This document shows positions 5,813 through 14,918 of a stretch of 28,957 bases of DNA, in pieces. The notes under the pieces were generated by a model. The model was given only the letters and a program-made list of their open reading frames with translations. It was not told the DNA's origin and made no database searches. The stretch comes from CAZOWL01 sp964583605 (GTDB lineage Bacteria; Pseudomonadota; Gammaproteobacteria; Chromatiales; Chromatiaceae): the NCBI GenBank assembly GCA_964583605.1, contig CAZOWL010000057.1:1-28957 (forward strand). The letters run 5' to 3'. The position numbers and the translations under genes were made by a program. The first letter of the stretch is position 1. The number at the start of each line of letters is the position of its first letter.

Positions 5813-8233
5813 TCACAGCCAGTTGCCCACCAGGATGAAAGGCGCCCAGTAGTAGGGATGGCGCCACGCGGGCGCCTGGAGCAACGTGAGCTGGGCCGCC
5901 CGCAAGGCCTGTCCTTTGGACGCGCCGGGATCGCGCAGGTTTTCGTAGAAGCGGCGCATCAGGACCTGGGTCGCGGCGTCGTCGACCGGCCAGAGCGAGC
6001 CGATCGCCCCACGGGCACCGGATTGCAGCGCGATACCGGCAAGTCCCAATGGCGTGAGGTCGTCGCCCTCGGCGGTCTGACAGGCGCTCAAGACGAGCAG
6101 CTCGACGGGTGCTTGGCTCAGTTCCTTGGGTCTCAGCATCTCGGCGATGGTGCCCATATCGAGCCGCTTGTCATAGGTGAGGATGAAGTTCTCCTCCGGG
6201 TTACCGCCGAAGAATCCGTGGGAGGCGATATGAACGACCCGGAAAGACCCAGTCCCAAGCTCCGTGACGAAGCGATCCAGCCGAAAGCCCTCGTCCATCA
6301 GCGTCTCGGATGGCATCAGACCGGCGATGTCGCCGAACTCGGCCCGGACCCCGGGCAGTGACAGGGCCGCTACGGCATCTGGGGTGCCTGCAGCACCGGC
6401 CGCGCTTGTTGCGGGTGGAGGCACGGAGGCTGTGAACCCGCGCTGACCACCATCAGGGCTGCTAGCAACCACTGCGCCACGCCGGCTCGATCCGGTTCCA
6501 TCCGTTTCCAGGCCGCGATACTGCCGGACCAACGCGTCGACCCACCACTCCGGCAGCTCCCCGACGACTGGGCCTGGACGGCTGAGCCCGGCCAGCAAGG
6601 CCGGCTGTCCCGAGCGCGGCAGCGCCTTGGGGTCGATGAGCGTGAGCCCTGGGAGCGTCACCAACGCGAACTGCTCGACGAGATAGGTGCCCCGATCGGA
6701 GAGGGCAGCGAAGGGGATGGTCCGCAGCACCCCGTCGGGGACGACCGCCAGGGTCGTCACCGAGTGGGCGGCGAGCGTGGGTGCGATCGGTGCGATCAGC
6801 CAATCGTAGAGCGCCTGCGATACATCCGAGACTGGTCGGTGATGGCTCAGCGCAGCGCGCAGCTGGGAGGCCGCGAGCGCCAACTCGGTGGCGTCTACGG
6901 GAGTCGTGAACCGGTACATCCGATCGCTGATCTGAGCCAGCAGCTCGAGGCGCTTCGGGAGGATCATCGGGTAGAGCACGGCCGTTGCGGGCGCCACTGT
7001 CTCGACGCCTCGACGGAGCGGCTGCAGACAGGCATCGCGCAGATAGTCACGCAGCTCGTCGAGCTTGATCTGCTCGACCCGGGCTTGCGCCTCCAGCAAC
7101 AGGGACTGCTCCCGATCGCCGGCTGGGCTGTCCGCCGCCTGCTGCAAGAGCAGGTCGGCGAGCTCTAGGTACAGTGGTCCGAAGGTCTCGCGGAACGAGG
7201 AGGCGCCGGACGAATAGTCAACAGGGATGATCGGGCGAGCCCGCTCCAGGTGGTCGACGGCCCGCCGATAGGCGGCGATCGCGCGCTCGGTGTCGCCTCG
7301 CTCGCGATACAGGCGCCCGATACGCCCCTCCCAGAAGTGGAGCAATTCGTGTGCATCGGTCGGAGCGGCCTGGACCGCGTGCTCGGTGAGGGCAAGGGCG
7401 GTAGCCGCTTCGCCGCGCTCCTCACTCAAGCCCCCGAGCAGGCCGAGCGCTTCGGCATGCACCCTCGCGAGCCCGACGCGCTGGGCTGCGGACGCGGCCT
7501 CACGCAGGATTTCGACCCCTAACGCCCGTCCAGCCGCGCCGGCGCCCAATGCCTCGGTGCCGATCCCCAGCAGCAGCTCGGCGCGCTCGCCCGGCGCTGC
7601 GACCTCCCGCACAGCCGCCCGTGCCGCCTGCAGCTCGACCAGCGCAGCGGCACGTCCGCGCCCGGTCTCCAGATCCAAGTGTGCCAGATTGCGGTGGACG
7701 GCGGCGGCCAGTCCCTGGTCGCTGGCCTCCTGGGCCAGATCCAGTGCCCGCGCATAATGCGCACGTGCCTCGGCGGTCCGGCCGGTTCGGGCCAGCTCCA
7801 CGGCCAGGCTGTTGGCCGCCGCGCCAGCCAGCAGCGGGCGGTCGAGACGTTCGGCCTGAGCCAGCGCCGCGCGCAGCAGCCGCTCTGCCGCCGGCCCTCG
7901 CTGCATCTGGGCATATAGCTCGCCCAGCGCATAGGAGGCGACGCCCTGCAACAGGTCGGCACCGCTGGCCTGCGCCTGTTCCAGAGCCAGGCGCAGGTCC
8001 GCCTCCGCTTCATCGCGGCGGCCCAGGCCTCGGTAAGTCTCGCCGCGCCGGATCAGCGCCTCGACACGCTCGTAGGCCGGTGTATCCGCACGTTCGATGG
8101 CCGCGCTCCAGCCGGCCAGGTCGGCGGCAAGGTCACCGGGCGAGCGCGCGGCATCCGCGACAGACAAGCCTGCGAGCACCAGCACCAGCCCGAGAACCAG
8201 CAGGAGGCGCCACTTTGGAGTCTCGCCGTACAT
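5813..8233 (-). CDS. TPR-CHAT domain protein (caspase-like peptidase)
   Basis: The 806-aa protein starts with a hydrophobic signal or anchor (WRLLLVLGLVLVLAG), continues with about 350 residues of TPR-type helical repeats (A/E-rich, with units such as GRTAEARAHYARALDLA and GDTERAIAAYRRAVDHL), and ends in a CHAT domain. The His-Cys dyad of this caspase/separase relative is visible as HIASHGFF (His672) and LVLSACQTAEG (Cys718), followed by GIALQSGARGAIGSLWPVDD. A low-complexity Ser/Gly/Pro insert lies around residues 585-625. CHAT proteins are proteases that cleave partner proteins, often after TPR-mediated recognition. It is the last gene of the operon, 12 bp after tpsB. The N-terminal hydrophobic segment puts the peptidase in the periplasm or on the membrane, the compartment through which the TpsA protein must pass; cleavage of TpsA is a plausible inference, not shown. 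Confidence 0.92.
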   Translation of the reverse strand: MYGETPKWRLLLVLGLVLVLAGLSVADAARSPGDLAADLAGWSAAIERADTPAYERVEALIRRGETYRGLGRRDEAEADLRLALEQAQASGADLLQGVASYALGELYAQMQRGPAAERLLRAALAQAERLDRPLLAGAAANSLAVELARTGRTAEARAHYARALDLAQEASDQGLAAAVHRNLAHLDLETGRGRAAALVELQAARAAVREVAAPGERAELLLGIGTEALGAGAAGRALGVEILREAASAAQRVGLARVHAEALGLLGGLSEERGEAATALALTEHAVQAAPTDAHELLHFWEGRIGRLYRERGDTERAIAAYRRAVDHLERARPIIPVDYSSGASSFRETFGPLYLELADLLLQQAADSPAGDREQSLLLEAQARVEQIKLDELRDYLRDACLQPLRRGVETVAPATAVLYPMILPKRLELLAQISDRMYRFTTPVDATELALAASQLRAALSHHRPVSDVSQALYDWLIAPIAPTLAAHSVTTLAVVPDGVLRTIPFAALSDRGTYLVEQFALVTLPGLTLIDPKALPRSGQPALLAGLSRPGPVVGELPEWWVDALVRQYRGLETDGTGSSRRGAVVASSPDGGQRGFTASVPPPATSAAGAAGTPDAVAALSLPGVRAEFGDIAGLMPSETLMDEGFRLDRFVTELGTGSFRVVHIASHGFFGGNPEENFILTYDKRLDMGTIAEMLRPKELSQAPVELLVLSACQTAEGDDLTPLGLAGIALQSGARGAIGSLWPVDDAATQVLMRRFYENLRDPGASKGQALRAAQLTLLQAPAWRHPYYWAPFILVGNWL

Positions 8234-8245
8234 CGCGAATGAGCG

Positions 8246-9985
8246 CTACAGCCGCGTCTCGAGCATGAAGTGGATGCCGTCGTCCTGCCAGTCGTAGGTG
8301 TCTTTTGGCAGGGGCTCAGACAGGGCATGAGCCAGGTAGAGCGCGGCGCGCAGCCGCTCGCCGATGCGCCAGCGTGCGCCAACGCCGACCGAGAACAGGT
8401 CTTCGCGCCGGTCGAATTCGCCGTGCGTCCAGGCGCTGCCGACATCGGTGAAGACGGCGAGCTGCAGCAGACCCTCCTTGCCGCCCCAGACGGCCCCACG
8501 CCAGAGCGGATAGCGCAGCTCCAGCGACCCCGCATAGCCCGCGTCGCCCACCAGCTCGTTCTCGCGATACCCTCGTACGGTATGCGCCCCACCGACCGCG
8601 TAGCGCTCGAGCGGCAGGAGACGGTCCGGCGTCAGCTGGACGGCGGCGCGCACGACCAGCTGCGTCTCCTGCCAGTCGAGATTGCGGACATACTGGGCCT
8701 GGCCGAGCCAGGCGAAGAACTGGCCGTCCGGAATGCCCGGACCATGGGTGGTGGCGTCCAGCGCGTCGATGCCGAGACTGAAGACCGAGCGCAGCGCGAG
8801 CGCAGTCGTGCTCGCACGGTCCAGGTACTCCTGGTAGAGACGCACCGCGGTCACTCGGCTCTCACCGCGCACCGCCCCGGGAGAGAAGGAGAAGCGCTCC
8901 CCGAGTAGGGTCGTGGTGTTGCGCGACCAGCCGAACTGGAGGCCCAGGTTGAAGACACGCCGCGGTGTGCGCCAGAGGGGGTGAGAGGCACCGATCTCGA
9001 AGCGCTCGGTATCGCTCTTGATGTCCAGGCCGCGCAGCGGCTCTTCGAGGAGTGAGGCGTTGGTCCAGTCATAGCGGGCGAAGACCCGGGTGTCTCGCGC
9101 GCTCACTGGCACGGACCAGCCAACAGAGCCCTCGTGGCCGCGATCGTGGAATCCGTCGCCGCCCTGAAGACCGAGTCCAGCATAGAATTCCAGCAGGTCA
9201 CCGAGTCCGGTGAGATTGCGCAGCACTCCGCCCAGATAGAACAACTCCGCGCCTGTGCTCGGCGGATGATAGTTGTCCACGCGGGCATACAGGTCCCAGG
9301 GACGCGCGCGCACGACCTCCAGGTCGAGCATCGCGCTGCCCGGCGAGAGTCCCGGCAACAGGGTGCCGTCGAGGCGCTCGATCAAGGGGTCATCGAGCAG
9401 CAGCTGGAATCGCTGTTGCAGGAGCGATTGGTTGAGCGGCTCACCTGGGTCCGGCAGGATCCGGTCCTGGATATAGGCTGGGCGCAGCCCACCGTGGCCA
9501 CTGATCCTGACCTCAGTGAGGTGCCCGGTGACGATCTGGAATGTCAGCACGCCCTCGGTGACGGTTTGCCCTGGCTTGACCAGCACGCCGCTGTTGAGGT
9601 AGCCGAGGTCGACGAAGTGTCTGGTCAGCTCGTAGCGCAGCTGCTCGAGGTCTGAGAGGGGCATCGAGCGGCCCAAATAGGGGCGCCAGACCTCATCGAG
9701 ACCAGCCTGAGGCAGGCCCTCGCCACCCTCGAAGCGCACCTCGCGAAGCACGAACAAGGGCGCGTTAGACCCGCCGGGCCAGCTCCGGGGCCCAGACGTG
9801 CCGGGGGCCCCGATATCGGGTGCCGGCGCCTGGGGGGTGGGGGCGACCTCGGCAGGACTGGACCCCGGGGTACCCGACCCGGGCAGCGGGCGCGTCGGCG
9901 ACAGGGATTCCAGACCCGGGACGGCACAGGAGCACGCCGCGCAGACCGCGAACAGCCCGAGGCGCATGCCGGCACGCGTAATCAT
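8246..9985 (-). CDS. TpsB: ShlB/FhaC/HecB-type outer-membrane transporter
   Basis: The 579-aa protein has a signal sequence with a cysteine-rich end (LFAVCAACSC, possibly a lipoprotein signal), a Pro/Gly-rich linker to about residue 72, POTRA domains (from LFVLREVRFEGGEGL through LRYELTRHFVDLGYLNSGVL and ILPDPGEPLNQSLLQQRF), and a beta-barrel. The diagnostic loop-6 motif VRGYR is at residues 470-474 within HTVRGYRENELVGD. TpsB proteins export their TpsA partner across the outer membrane. I chose the ATG at 9985 because it gives the shortest form with a full signal peptide and lies 22 bp after tpsA; the frame is open upstream inside tpsA. The C-terminus is a Leu (HFMLETRL) rather than the usual Phe. 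Partnership with the TpsA just upstream is near certain. Confidence 0.93.
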   Translation of the reverse strand: MITRAGMRLGLFAVCAACSCAVPGLESLSPTRPLPGSGTPGSSPAEVAPTPQAPAPDIGAPGTSGPRSWPGGSNAPLFVLREVRFEGGEGLPQAGLDEVWRPYLGRSMPLSDLEQLRYELTRHFVDLGYLNSGVLVKPGQTVTEGVLTFQIVTGHLTEVRISGHGGLRPAYIQDRILPDPGEPLNQSLLQQRFQLLLDDPLIERLDGTLLPGLSPGSAMLDLEVVRARPWDLYARVDNYHPPSTGAELFYLGGVLRNLTGLGDLLEFYAGLGLQGGDGFHDRGHEGSVGWSVPVSARDTRVFARYDWTNASLLEEPLRGLDIKSDTERFEIGASHPLWRTPRRVFNLGLQFGWSRNTTTLLGERFSFSPGAVRGESRVTAVRLYQEYLDRASTTALALRSVFSLGIDALDATTHGPGIPDGQFFAWLGQAQYVRNLDWQETQLVVRAAVQLTPDRLLPLERYAVGGAHTVRGYRENELVGDAGYAGSLELRYPLWRGAVWGGKEGLLQLAVFTDVGSAWTHGEFDRREDLFSVGVGARWRIGERLRAALYLAHALSEPLPKDTYDWQDDGIHFMLETRL

Positions 9986-10007
9986 CAGTATCCGCTCGAT
10001 CGCCCCT

Positions 10008-13000
10008 TCAACGGCCGCCCGCCAGCAACCGATCGAGTCGCTCGCCGGCGAACGAGACTGTCGCAGGCGCTGCGGGACCGGGCGGGATGCCGGCAACCGA
10101 CTGCTCGAGCAACGACGAACCGGCGAGCGGGCTGCCGGCCAGACAGCGGTTGTGCACCAGCGCGGCCGGATCCCCGATCGGCGTTGCAAGCTCGGCCAGG
10201 CCCTCGGTAACATCGAGCTGCGGCACGGTCGTCGAGATGTTCCCCTGAACGCCGGCCGGGGCGGCGGCCTGGATCACATTGAGCCCCAATCCGGGCCGGA
10301 AGCGGAGTCGGTCGTTGCCGCCAATCTGAACGAAACCGCGACTGAGCGACACCTCATTCGCCAGGATGGCGATATCCCCGCCCTCCGCGTCCTGCGCGGC
10401 CGTGTTGGCCTGGATGAAGCCACCGTTCATACCCAGGCGATGGGTACGGATAGCGATATCACCGCCATCGCCGGCCGCGCCCTGCACCGAGGTCGTGATC
10501 AGACTGTCGGTCAGCCAGAGCGAGTGGGCAGCAATGGCAATCGGCCCGCCGTCGGCATTCGTCGACTCGGTCGTGATACGGCTCAAGTCCGTCAGCGCGG
10601 TGTCGGCGGCGGCGATGTCGATCGCGCCGGCCGGGACGTTGCCGGTGCTCTCGGCGCCGATCGCTGCGCCGGAGGTCATCCGAAGCTCGGTGGCCTTGAT
10701 GCGGATGCGGCTGTCCGGGACGGTGGCCAGGCGTTCTTCGGGCACCGTCTGGAGCGCAGCAATACTGATCTCGCCTCCATTCCTCAGGTCCAGCAAGCCC
10801 GCGGTGATATCGATGTTGCCAGCGAAGCCGGTGGCGCCGGATTCGGCGCGGCTCGCAAGCGTGGCGGCATCGATGTACAGGGAGCCGGCATCCAAGCGTA
10901 TGTTGCCCCCACGTCCGCCAGCGCTGGTGCTCGTCGAGAGCTCCGCCCCGTTCAGGATGTCGACACGGCCACCTGCTGCCAGACGAATGGTCCCGGCGTC
11001 GCCCGTGGTCAAAGCGGACTTGCTGAAGACACCGGTTTCGCGCCGCAATGCGGGAAGCGTATCCGCTTCGCTGCCGTCCAGCGTGACGGTGTCGGCGCGA
11101 ATATCGACCAGACCGCCGCCGCCCTCGGCGTAGGTGCTCGCCGAGATAACGCCGCCGGTACGGACCGTCAGCCGATCGGCGTGGACCGATAAGGTGCCAG
11201 GCAAGCCGCCGCTACCCAGTTCTGAGCTGATCTCCGCGCCCGATTCGATCAAGATGTCTGGGGCACTCAGCAGGATATTGCCCGAGATCCCTTGCCCCCT
11301 CTCGGTGCCGAAGCCCGCCGATGCGAAGATCTTGCTTGCTGTGAGCAGATCTGGGGAGATCCCGGCCACACGAATCTGCTCGCTGGCCTCGATATAGATA
11401 TCCCCAGCGGCGCCCGTGCCCCCAGCGCCCGCAAGAATCCCACCACCATCCACAACCTCCAGTCTGCCGACGCGCAAGTCGATATCGCCGGAGGGTGCGC
11501 TCGAAAAAGACTCCGACAGGATCTGCCCGCCGTAGCCGATCCTCGCGATCTGCGCCTCGATATCGATTGCACCGGCCGCGCCGAGGTGAGTCGCGGGCGA
11601 GTGAGGACCCAGCTCGAGCGATGAGGTCGTGATGCCAGCGCTTGTAAGCCCTTCAGCGTCCTTGCCGGCGATCGCGAGTGTGCCAGTGAGCGCGATCCTG
11701 ACGTCTCCACCCCTGCCGGGACCACGCCCAAAGGCGTTGATCGACGCACCATTGAGCAGGCTCAACGATTCGGCCGCTACCCTGACAGTCCCACCGTTCC
11801 CTCTGGCGGTGCTGATATCGATCAACGAGTCATGATCCAAGACGATGTTTCTCGCGGCGAGCCGAATGTCGCCCGACCGGCCCTGGTTGGCGACGAGCGC
11901 GGGATCGAATGGCGGCGATGAGAGCGGAGCGGTATTCCCGGCCCTCAAGCCCGCTCGTGATGAGCCTATCGTGCCCGTCGAGTCTAAGCGGACATCCGCG
12001 CGGGTTGTGATGTCGATGACGCCGGCATTTGCAGCGGTGTTCGACGTGACATCGAGGCTCGAGTCAACGAGGTTGAGCGAATCGGCCTCGATGTCGATGC
12101 GACCGGCATCGCCGAGCCTGCCCGCATCGCGGCGGTCGAGTGAATAGGCATAGGCGTTGATGCTCGCCCCGCCGGCGAGCGTGATGGCCCCACCGACGCG
12201 GATCTCTGTGCCCCCTGCCACACCGCTAGCATAGGTCGAGCTGTCCAGCCAAGATCCAGCCGTCATGTCGAAGGTGCCTGCGACATTGAGCGACAGATCT
12301 CCGGCCGCTTGCTCGCTCGAGGTCGAGGTGTCGATCTTGCCGTCATCCAGGGTCAGGTTCCCGCCCACTTCGAGGCTCACGGTACCTGCTGAGCCGGCGC
12401 CTTCGGGCCATGACCAGGACTCGATGCTGGCGCCGCTGCGCAGTGTCAGCGACTCGGCAACCTCGATGTGCACGTCCCCGGCCGCGCCTGCACCCATCGT
12501 CGGCGCAAAGATCCAGGAGCCGTCCGCCGAAAAGCTACGGACGGCGAAGTCGATATGACCGGAGTCCCCGCCCCCGGCGGTTCCGGCCTGAATGAGGGCG
12601 CCGTTGGCCAGCGTCAGGGCCGCATCCGGGGCCAAAACGATGATGTCTCCGCCCCGTATCCCGTCGGCGGAGAGCACCGTCGTCATCATTCCGCTGTGCA
12701 CGGGACTGCCGGCGTTGATGTTGAACCCATCCGCGACCAGTGAACCGCCGACCTCCAGCCGCAGGTTGCCGCCGGTGCCCCCGCCTCCCTCATCGACGAT
12801 CGAGCTGATCTGCCCGCCGCCGATAAGGGCGACCCGTTCCGCAGTGATGCGGATGTCGCCCGCGGTCCCGGTCGCGCCTTTGAGAACGCGGGTCCTCAGG
12901 CGCGAGAAGCCGTCCGCGGCGCTCCCGGCATCAATCGTCAAGCTGTCCGCGCTGACCTCAATATCGGCCCCGGATCCGGCTCCTGAGACGAGAGACCGCA

Positions 13001-14114
13001 CATCGCTGTTGATGATCTCGATCTCCTTGGCGCGGAGCTGCATCGGCGCGGTCGTCGAGCCATGGCCGAGGTTGTCTGCAGAGACGGTGGAGCGCGCGAT
13101 CCTCAGGTTTCCGGTCGCTTCAAGCTCGATGCTCGCAGGCCGGTCTTGCCCTGAGACGCCGGCATCGATCTCGCTGTCCGCGATGCTGATCGAATCCGCG
13201 TCGATCCGAATCGTGCCCGCCGAATCATTGTCTCCGGAATGCCGGGCGTTGAGCCAGGAGTAGTAAGACACGTCGACTGTCCCACCGGCCAGCGCGATCG
13301 ACCTGGGTCCAGCGGCTCCGCGCGCATCGATCTCGGCTCCCCAACTGACTCCCACCTCCCCCTCGAGGGCGGCGCTGCTCGATCCGTCGGCGAAGGCAAC
13401 CCGGCTCTCCGCGTCGGGCGCGCCGACGGCAATCACCCGGATATCCCCGCCGGCGCTGGAGATGCGCGCGAAGCTGAAGGTGCCCCAATCGATCGTGGCC
13501 TGAACGTTTCCCCCGACGAAGGATGCGGTCTCGCCGGCCTCGAATGCGAACTCACTGCCGCTGACCTTGATGTCCGCGGGGGCCTGTCGGGCGAGGAATC
13601 CAAAGGATTCAGGGGCGGCCAGGCTCAGCGTGCTGCCGGCGGTATCGGTTGCGCTGTAGTAGCCGTCCGGAAAGTTGACCCGGTCGGCGGTGCCGACATG
13701 GAAGGCGCCAGGGACATCGACCTTGGCATTGGGTCCAAAAACGACCCCGGCTGGGTTGATCATAAAGAAGCCGGCATGACCGATCTCGGATTTGAGCAGG
13801 CCGTCGATCGTCGAGGCCGAGCCTCCAGTGACCCGGCTGATGACATTGGCAATGTTCGGCGCGCCGGTAAAGGTAGCGCTCTCGCCCGTCGCGATGTTGA
13901 AGAGCCGGAAGCTGTGAAAGAGATTGTCACCGGCGCGCGTGCCCAGGCCTTCGTCGATGATCATGGCTCCGCTCAGGCCGCGGATGGGGCCGACCGTGCC
14001 GTCGGTGGCAATCTCAGCGACCGCCGGCCCCGTGCCGAGTAGGCAGGAACAGATCAGGAGGAGCTTGGATCCTATTGTCGAGCGCTTGGGCGCGGTGTGC
14101 CGAGAGAATCTCAT
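10008..14114 (-). CDS. TpsA: filamentous haemagglutinin-type exoprotein
   Basis: The 1368-aa protein has a signal peptide ending GPAVA-EIATDG (about residue 33) and the TPS secretion domain: FHSFRLFNI (66-74), then FFMINPAGVVFGPNAKVDV with the NP-x-G and GPNA motifs (117-134). The rest is a long beta-helix of degenerate repeats with units like AAGDIRITA, GGxISS and LTLxxGAxIxA. It ends with a short segment containing one Cys (ALVHNRCLAG) and a Pro/Ala-rich tail. Such proteins are surface adhesins, filaments or contact toxins; no C-terminal toxin domain is visible here, so adhesin or filament is more likely. The start at 14114 is set by a good ribosome site (TAAGGACGAAA-ATG). The last-repeat and single-Cys C-terminus resembles TpsA proteins that accompany CHAT proteins. 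Confidence 0.92.
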   Translation of the reverse strand: MRFSRHTAPKRSTIGSKLLLICSCLLGTGPAVAEIATDGTVGPIRGLSGAMIIDEGLGTRAGDNLFHSFRLFNIATGESATFTGAPNIANVISRVTGGSASTIDGLLKSEIGHAGFFMINPAGVVFGPNAKVDVPGAFHVGTADRVNFPDGYYSATDTAGSTLSLAAPESFGFLARQAPADIKVSGSEFAFEAGETASFVGGNVQATIDWGTFSFARISSAGGDIRVIAVGAPDAESRVAFADGSSSAALEGEVGVSWGAEIDARGAAGPRSIALAGGTVDVSYYSWLNARHSGDNDSAGTIRIDADSISIADSEIDAGVSGQDRPASIELEATGNLRIARSTVSADNLGHGSTTAPMQLRAKEIEIINSDVRSLVSGAGSGADIEVSADSLTIDAGSAADGFSRLRTRVLKGATGTAGDIRITAERVALIGGGQISSIVDEGGGGTGGNLRLEVGGSLVADGFNINAGSPVHSGMMTTVLSADGIRGGDIIVLAPDAALTLANGALIQAGTAGGGDSGHIDFAVRSFSADGSWIFAPTMGAGAAGDVHIEVAESLTLRSGASIESWSWPEGAGSAGTVSLEVGGNLTLDDGKIDTSTSSEQAAGDLSLNVAGTFDMTAGSWLDSSTYASGVAGGTEIRVGGAITLAGGASINAYAYSLDRRDAGRLGDAGRIDIEADSLNLVDSSLDVTSNTAANAGVIDITTRADVRLDSTGTIGSSRAGLRAGNTAPLSSPPFDPALVANQGRSGDIRLAARNIVLDHDSLIDISTARGNGGTVRVAAESLSLLNGASINAFGRGPGRGGDVRIALTGTLAIAGKDAEGLTSAGITTSSLELGPHSPATHLGAAGAIDIEAQIARIGYGGQILSESFSSAPSGDIDLRVGRLEVVDGGGILAGAGGTGAAGDIYIEASEQIRVAGISPDLLTASKIFASAGFGTERGQGISGNILLSAPDILIESGAEISSELGSGGLPGTLSVHADRLTVRTGGVISASTYAEGGGGLVDIRADTVTLDGSEADTLPALRRETGVFSKSALTTGDAGTIRLAAGGRVDILNGAELSTSTSAGGRGGNIRLDAGSLYIDAATLASRAESGATGFAGNIDITAGLLDLRNGGEISIAALQTVPEERLATVPDSRIRIKATELRMTSGAAIGAESTGNVPAGAIDIAAADTALTDLSRITTESTNADGGPIAIAAHSLWLTDSLITTSVQGAAGDGGDIAIRTHRLGMNGGFIQANTAAQDAEGGDIAILANEVSLSRGFVQIGGNDRLRFRPGLGLNVIQAAAPAGVQGNISTTVPQLDVTEGLAELATPIGDPAALVHNRCLAGSPLAGSSLLEQSVAGIPPGPAAPATVSFAGERLDRLLAGGR

Positions 14115-14184
14115 TTTCGTCCTTACCAGGGCCTCCGATAGGGCGTGGCGGCTCAAGAAGGGCCAATGATCCCTACTCGACCGA

Positions 14185-14847
14185 TCAGATGCTCCTCAAG
14201 TGATGGATCACGAACATCTCGCCGCAGCGACCGCCCGCATCTGAGCAATCGGATCCGGCACTCGCGGACAACCATCCGGGCGGGAGCTCATCAGTCCCGC
14301 ACAGAGGACTTGGCGAGACGAAGGGCTGGATGCGCTCCGTGCCAGTGCTTGCATCGAGTACGTAATGCGCGCCGGGGGCAGGGAGGTCGACAAGCTGCCC
14401 GACGCGCACCCAGTTGGATCTGGTGCAATCGCGTAAGCCGAGCGCTCTGGACGCCCCGAGCAGCTCGGTGAATCGCCCTTGCGGGTCGCGATGCCAAAGG
14501 TAGACGTGAGCATCGCGGTCGGTCTCAATGCGGATGGCGAACTTCTCGCCCGGAGCCAATGCGCTCCCGTTCGGGAGTGGCCACCGCTGTCCCTCTGCAC
14601 CGACCTTCAGGAACTGGATGGCGACGTCGTTCGCCGAGACCGGCGCCGGCCGGGTCTCGACGCTGAATCTCGCCGGTGCGCCGCACGGACGATCCGTTTC
14701 ACATTCGATGATTCCGCGGCGCGGCCCAGGCTCCACTGAGACTGGAGCCGATGCGGGGTCAAGACGGAGTGATTGCTTGCTGACACAGCCGGCGAGGGCG
14801 ATGACGAGCATCATCGCGACCATCTGGCAGTGAAGTCGGCCGGGCAT
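14185..14847 (-). CDS. DUF4384 domain lipoprotein
   Basis: The 220-aa product has a lipoprotein signal (MVAMMLVIALAGC, lipobox LAGC) and one DUF4384 domain, seen as KFAIRIETDRDAHVYLWHRD, then GRFTELLG and LPAPGAHYVLDASTGTERI. DUF4384 is a beta-rich domain usually found beside or fused to caspase-like or kinase signalling proteins; its ligand is unknown. Four further cysteines near the C-terminus (PLCGTDE, SDCSDAGGRC) suggest disulfides in the periplasm. The start at 14847 is fixed by GGAGGT 7 nt upstream. The gene lies 70 bp before tpsA and 71 bp after the Lon-like/DUF4384 gene. A role in sensing or in assembling the secretion unit is an inference. Confidence 0.82.
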   Translation of the reverse strand: MPGRLHCQMVAMMLVIALAGCVSKQSLRLDPASAPVSVEPGPRRGIIECETDRPCGAPARFSVETRPAPVSANDVAIQFLKVGAEGQRWPLPNGSALAPGEKFAIRIETDRDAHVYLWHRDPQGRFTELLGASRALGLRDCTRSNWVRVGQLVDLPAPGAHYVLDASTGTERIQPFVSPSPLCGTDELPPGWLSASAGSDCSDAGGRCGEMFVIHHLRSI

Positions 14848-14918
14848 GGCACATACCTCCTGATAGCTGTTGAGTCGGAGCCGTGTCGAATCGGGTCAGA
14901 CGCAATCAAGTCGCCTAT

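Noticed and set aside
9798..11192. Long plus-strand open frame of 464 codons
   Set aside because: It is antisense to tpsB and tpsA, which have clear domains and conserved motifs; its composition (Arg, Gly, Ala) is that of a shadow frame in GC-rich DNA.
10008..14114. A C-terminal toxin domain on TpsA (contact-dependent inhibition)
   Set aside because: The repeats run almost to the end and no nuclease or pore-forming domain, VENN-type motif or downstream immunity gene is visible.
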